A stretch of 17,379 nucleotides of DNA from an uncultured Oscillospiraceae bacterium (GTDB lineage: Bacteria > Bacillota > Clostridia > Oscillospirales > Oscillospiraceae), in NCBI GenBank assembly GCA_900758315.1, contig CAAERF010000397.1:1-17379 (forward strand). Direction: 5' to 3'. Under the pieces are notes generated by a model. That model was not told where the DNA came from. It worked only from the letters and a program-made list of their open reading frames with translations, and made no database searches. Shown here piece after piece: positions 14,649 to 17,379 of the stretch (positions are counted from its first letter, which is position 1; each line of letters opens with the position of its first letter). Position numbers and translations under genes: made by a program.

Positions 14649-14954
14649 ATGACAGAACGTAAAGTTAAACTTGACCGCGCCAACAAAAGCATCCTGCTCC
14701 GAGCGCTGGGTGATGTCTACTACGGACAGCGCGCCCACGGCGGCAGCACCGAGGTGACCGGACGGCTCATCCTTCGGGTGAACGATCTGCCCGCAGGCGG
14801 CAAGCTGACGATGTCGGCGGCAGAGTATCGGCTGGCAAAAGCAGCCCTCAACCAACTGCGCACCCAGCGCTTGGCAGAGGGCGGTTATACTGATGCGGTG
14901 GATGATGCACTGACCCGGTTGCTGCACGCGCACACGCCGCTGTTTATCTGGTGA
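14649..14954 (+). CDS. Unrecognised 101-residue protein
   Basis: I do not recognise this family. The sequence is basic at the start (TERKVKLDRANKSILLRALG) and has a likely beta-strand pair around GRLILRVNDLPAGGKLTMS. It ends in helices (AEYRLAKAALNQLRTQRLAEGGYTDAVDDALTRLLHA). No signal peptide, membrane segment or metal site is seen, so it is probably a small cytosolic protein, perhaps nucleic-acid binding from its charge. The ATG at 14649 is supported by GGTG seven bases upstream. Its TGA overlaps the GTG of the next gene (GTGA), so the two are likely co-translated. It lies between the ArdC-like gene and the DUF4240/VirD4 pair. Confidence 0.65.
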   Translation: MTERKVKLDRANKSILLRALGDVYYGQRAHGGSTEVTGRLILRVNDLPAGGKLTMSAAEYRLAKAALNQLRTQRLAEGGYTDAVDDALTRLLHAHTPLFIW

Positions 14955-15754
14955 ATCCGACTATGACATGGGAAAAATTCTGGTCGATCATTGACCGAGT
15001 CCGCGCCCAAGCAGATATGCAGGATGAAGCGTCCGTGAAACAGTTCCTTTACACGGAACTCATCAAATTGCCGCAGGATGAACTGCTCGGTTTTGATTGC
15101 GCATGGCAAAGCTACCGCAATAAAGCCAACTTTCCCAAAATGGTTGCGGCGGCTTGCATCATTAATGACGGCAGTTCGGATGACAGATTTACCGATTTCC
15201 GTAACTGGCTGATTATGCAGGGGTACGATGCTTATCGGCAGGCGCTGATTGACCCCGATAACCTTGCGGCGCTCAACATTCCGTTCCGAGATACTGAGTG
15301 GATGGGATGCGGCAATGTGGCGTGGTATGCCTACGCGGGGCAGAAACTGCGCACCTATTTTGAGAAAGCAGGTATCGCCGCTGAACTGCACAGAAGGTAT
15401 CCAACCCTGCTGAAATTGCCTGACGATTTACATCGGGCAATCATGCAGGAGCAGCTTGCGCCCCACCGTGCGCAGGAAACCGAATGGGAACGGCAAATGC
15501 TGCGGACGGAAGTTAAACATTACATTGAAGTCAGTGACTTGGCATACAGCTACAACAAATTCTATGCCCAAAACATGCCCGACAAAGTGGCATGGGAAAC
15601 ACTGCAAAGCGATTTGTTTGCAAATCTGCCGCAAATCAAGGCGGAACGTATGCCGCAGGACTTTTCCGTAGTTTTGCCGAAGTTGTGGAGAAAACGTCAG
15701 GCATGGGATACCGAGCGTACAAAGCGCCCGCCCTATCGCGGCGAAGAAAGGTAG
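14951..15754 (+). CDS. DUF4240 family protein
   Basis: The 267-residue protein carries the DUF4240 domain in residues about 5-125 (MTWEKFWSIIDRVRAQ, LYTELIKLPQDELLGFDCAWQSYRNKA, AAACIINDGSSDDRFTDFRNWLIMQGYDAYRQALIDPDNLAALN). The C-terminal half (about 150-265) has no recognised domain and is rich in aromatic and charged residues. DUF4240 proteins are widespread and functionally uncharacterised. The GTG at 14951 overlaps the previous stop (GTGA) but lacks a clear ribosome site; the ATG at 14963 (MTWEKFW) is an in-frame alternative that keeps the whole domain. The TAG at 15752-15754 is in the same frame as the downstream VirD4 coding sequence, an arrangement discussed separately. Confidence 0.82.
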   Translation: MNPTMTWEKFWSIIDRVRAQADMQDEASVKQFLYTELIKLPQDELLGFDCAWQSYRNKANFPKMVAAACIINDGSSDDRFTDFRNWLIMQGYDAYRQALIDPDNLAALNIPFRDTEWMGCGNVAWYAYAGQKLRTYFEKAGIAAELHRRYPTLLKLPDDLHRAIMQEQLAPHRAQETEWERQMLRTEVKHYIEVSDLAYSYNKFYAQNMPDKVAWETLQSDLFANLPQIKAERMPQDFSVVLPKLWRKRQAWDTERTKRPPYRGEER

Positions 15755-15760
15755 TCCACC

Positions 15761-17379
15761 ACGCCGGGAAGAAAGAACCCTTGGTGGGTCTGGCTGCTGC
15801 CGCTGCCCATTGTGTGGTGGGCGGCGTTGGCGGTGGCTTGCCGCTGGCAGCCGGGCATGAAAATAACGGCTCTGCTGGATGTGCTGAACAGCGCACTGGC
15901 AGAGCCGTTTGCGTTGGCGTGGAGTCAAGACAGCCCACGCTTTTTGCTTGTGCTCACGGTGGTTTATGCGGTAGCGGTTATTGTAGCTGTGACCGATCAG
16001 AAGAATACCCGCCCCGGTGCGGAGCATGGCTCGGCGGCTTGGGGTGACGTGTTTCGGCTGAATAAGTTCTACATGGACAAGCGAGGACCGAACCTGCTAC
16101 TGACCCAGCATTTCCACATTGGAATCGACGGCTACAAACATAAGCACAACACCAACATCCTGATTGTCGGCGGCTCCGGCGCAGGCAAGACACGCACCTA
16201 CGGTGTACCGAATGTGCTGGAATGTGCCTGCTCTATGGTAATCACTGACCCTAAGTCGGAAATTTTGCGTAAAACCGGCAATTTGTTGAAGCAGAAGGGC
16301 TATGAGGTACTTGTCTTTGACCTTATAAATCCCGCTGCATCGTTCTGTTACAACCCGTTTGTGTATGTGCATGATGACCGCGAAGTGCTGACCTTGATTG
16401 AGAATCTGATTCAAAACACCACACCATCACATTCAAAAAGCAGCGACCCCTTCTGGGAGAAATCCGAAACCGCCCTGCTGCAAGCCCTTATGTTGTACCT
16501 GCTGCACGAGGCTCCGCCCGAAGAACAAAACTTCTCTATGGTGATGGAGATGATAGCCGCCGCAGAAGTCCATGAGGACGATGACAACTACCAATCTCCG
16601 CTGGACATCCTGTTTGAACGCTTAGAAATGCGGGACCCGGACAGCATCGCTTGTAAGCAGTACCGCATTTTCAAACAAGCGGCAGGCAAAACGGCGAAAT
16701 CGATTTTGGTGAGTGTAGGTGTGCGCCTTGCCGCGTTTAATCTGCCGTCTATTGCCAAGCTGACCATGACGGACGAACTGCACTTGCAGGAACTGGGCGA
16801 ACGCAAGATTGCACTGTTCTGCTGTATCCCGGATTCGGATAAATCCCTGAATTATTTGGTCGGTATGATTTATACGCAACTCATCCAGACACTGTACCGA
16901 CAGGCAGACCGCGTACACAAAGGACGCTTGCCTGTGCCGGTGCATTGCTTGATGGACGAGTACGCCAATATTTCCTTGCCAAAAGACACCTTTTTGTCGG
17001 CGCTGGCCACTATGCGTTCCCGCGCCATTTTCTGCTCAATCATCGTGCAGAACATGGCGCAGCTGAAAGCCATGTACAAGGATGATTGGGAATCACTGGT
17101 GGGCTTATGTGACGAGTTTCTCTACCTTGGCGGCACCGAGAAAGAAACCCACAAATATGTTTCGGAACTGCTGGGCAAGGAAACCATCTCCACCACCAGC
17201 TATAACCAAAGCAAAGGGCGCAGCGGCAGTTACAGCATCAACCACCAGCAATCCGGGCGCGACCTTATGACCCCGGACGAAGTACGGTTGCTGGACAACA
17301 GTAAATGCATCTTGTTTATCCGTGGGGAACGCCCCGTGATTGACCTGAAATATAATCTGCTGAAGCACCCGAACATCCG
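15761..17379 (+). CDS. virD4: VirD4/TraG type IV coupling ATPase (3' end outside window; abnormal start)
   Basis: This inner-membrane ATPase links the relaxosome to the type IV secretion channel. Two N-terminal membrane segments (about 15782-15847, WWVWLLPLPIVWWAALAVAC; and 15941-15991, FLLVLTVVYAVAVIVAV) precede the motor domain. Walker A GGSGAGKT is at 16169-16192, DPKSE at about 16249, and the Walker B-like MDEYANI near 16953. The frame stays open to the right edge; the family is usually near 600 residues, so most is present. The start is a problem. Between the in-frame TAG (15752-15754) and the first membrane segment there is no ATG, GTG or TTG. ACG at 15761, nine bases after AAAGG, sits where a start is expected. 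Canonical in-frame candidates come only later: GTG 15812, TTG 15827, ATG 15857, of which the last removes the first membrane segment. I list ACG 15761 as the homology-consistent start. Confidence 0.88.

Overview
The window is gene-dense, GC-rich (by eye, in the high fifties percent) and every supported gene lies on the + strand. Protein content and translation signals suggest a gut Clostridia host of the Oscillospiraceae/Ruminococcaceae type (Faecalibacterium, Gemmiger or Subdoligranulum relatives). That placement is inferred from protein character, since there is no rRNA or other marker. The region is the interior of a Tn1549-like integrative and conjugative element (ICE). No integrase, attachment site, insertion sequence, tRNA or CRISPR array is visible, and both window edges cut genes.

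Left part (1-5278): the 3' portion of a very large sortase-anchored surface protein with about eight SpaA/CnaB-type isopeptide domains, a Thr-Pro cell-wall linker and an LPQTG signal, followed by a small DUF3846 protein. Next (5280-9682): an intrinsic-terminator-like hairpin, an element-borne S-adenosylmethionine synthetase (metK), a DUF3991/TOPRIM protein coupled to it by a TAATG overlap, a winged-helix DUF6017 protein that looks like a replication initiator, an unrecognised 238-residue protein and a hexapeptide beta-helix protein.

Middle (9690-10990): a beta-class adenine DNA methyltransferase, two copies of a near-identical palindrome rich in GANTC, a small Rossmann-like deoxyribosyltransferase-type protein, and a palindromic non-coding segment that is the best oriT candidate. 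Right (10979-17379): mobC, a MOBP relaxase, DUF4314, pcfB, an ArdC-like protein, an unrecognised 101-residue protein, a DUF4240 protein and the coupling ATPase VirD4/TraG, which runs off the end.

Reading the layout as a system: TOPRIM plus DUF6017 would replicate the excised circle. oriT, MobC and the relaxase would nick and pilot one strand. PcfB and VirD4 would deliver it to a type IV secretion channel encoded beyond the window. The surface protein could hold mating cells together. The methyltransferase, the ArdC-like protein and possibly MetK (SAM supply) form a plausible restriction-evasion set.

The most unusual signals are the twin palindromes after the methyltransferase gene, the palindrome/hairpin pair enclosing the mobC start, the terminator-like hairpin read through by a small ORF in frame with metK, and a virD4 gene with no ordinary start codon at its expected beginning, placed in frame directly behind the TAG of the DUF4240 gene.
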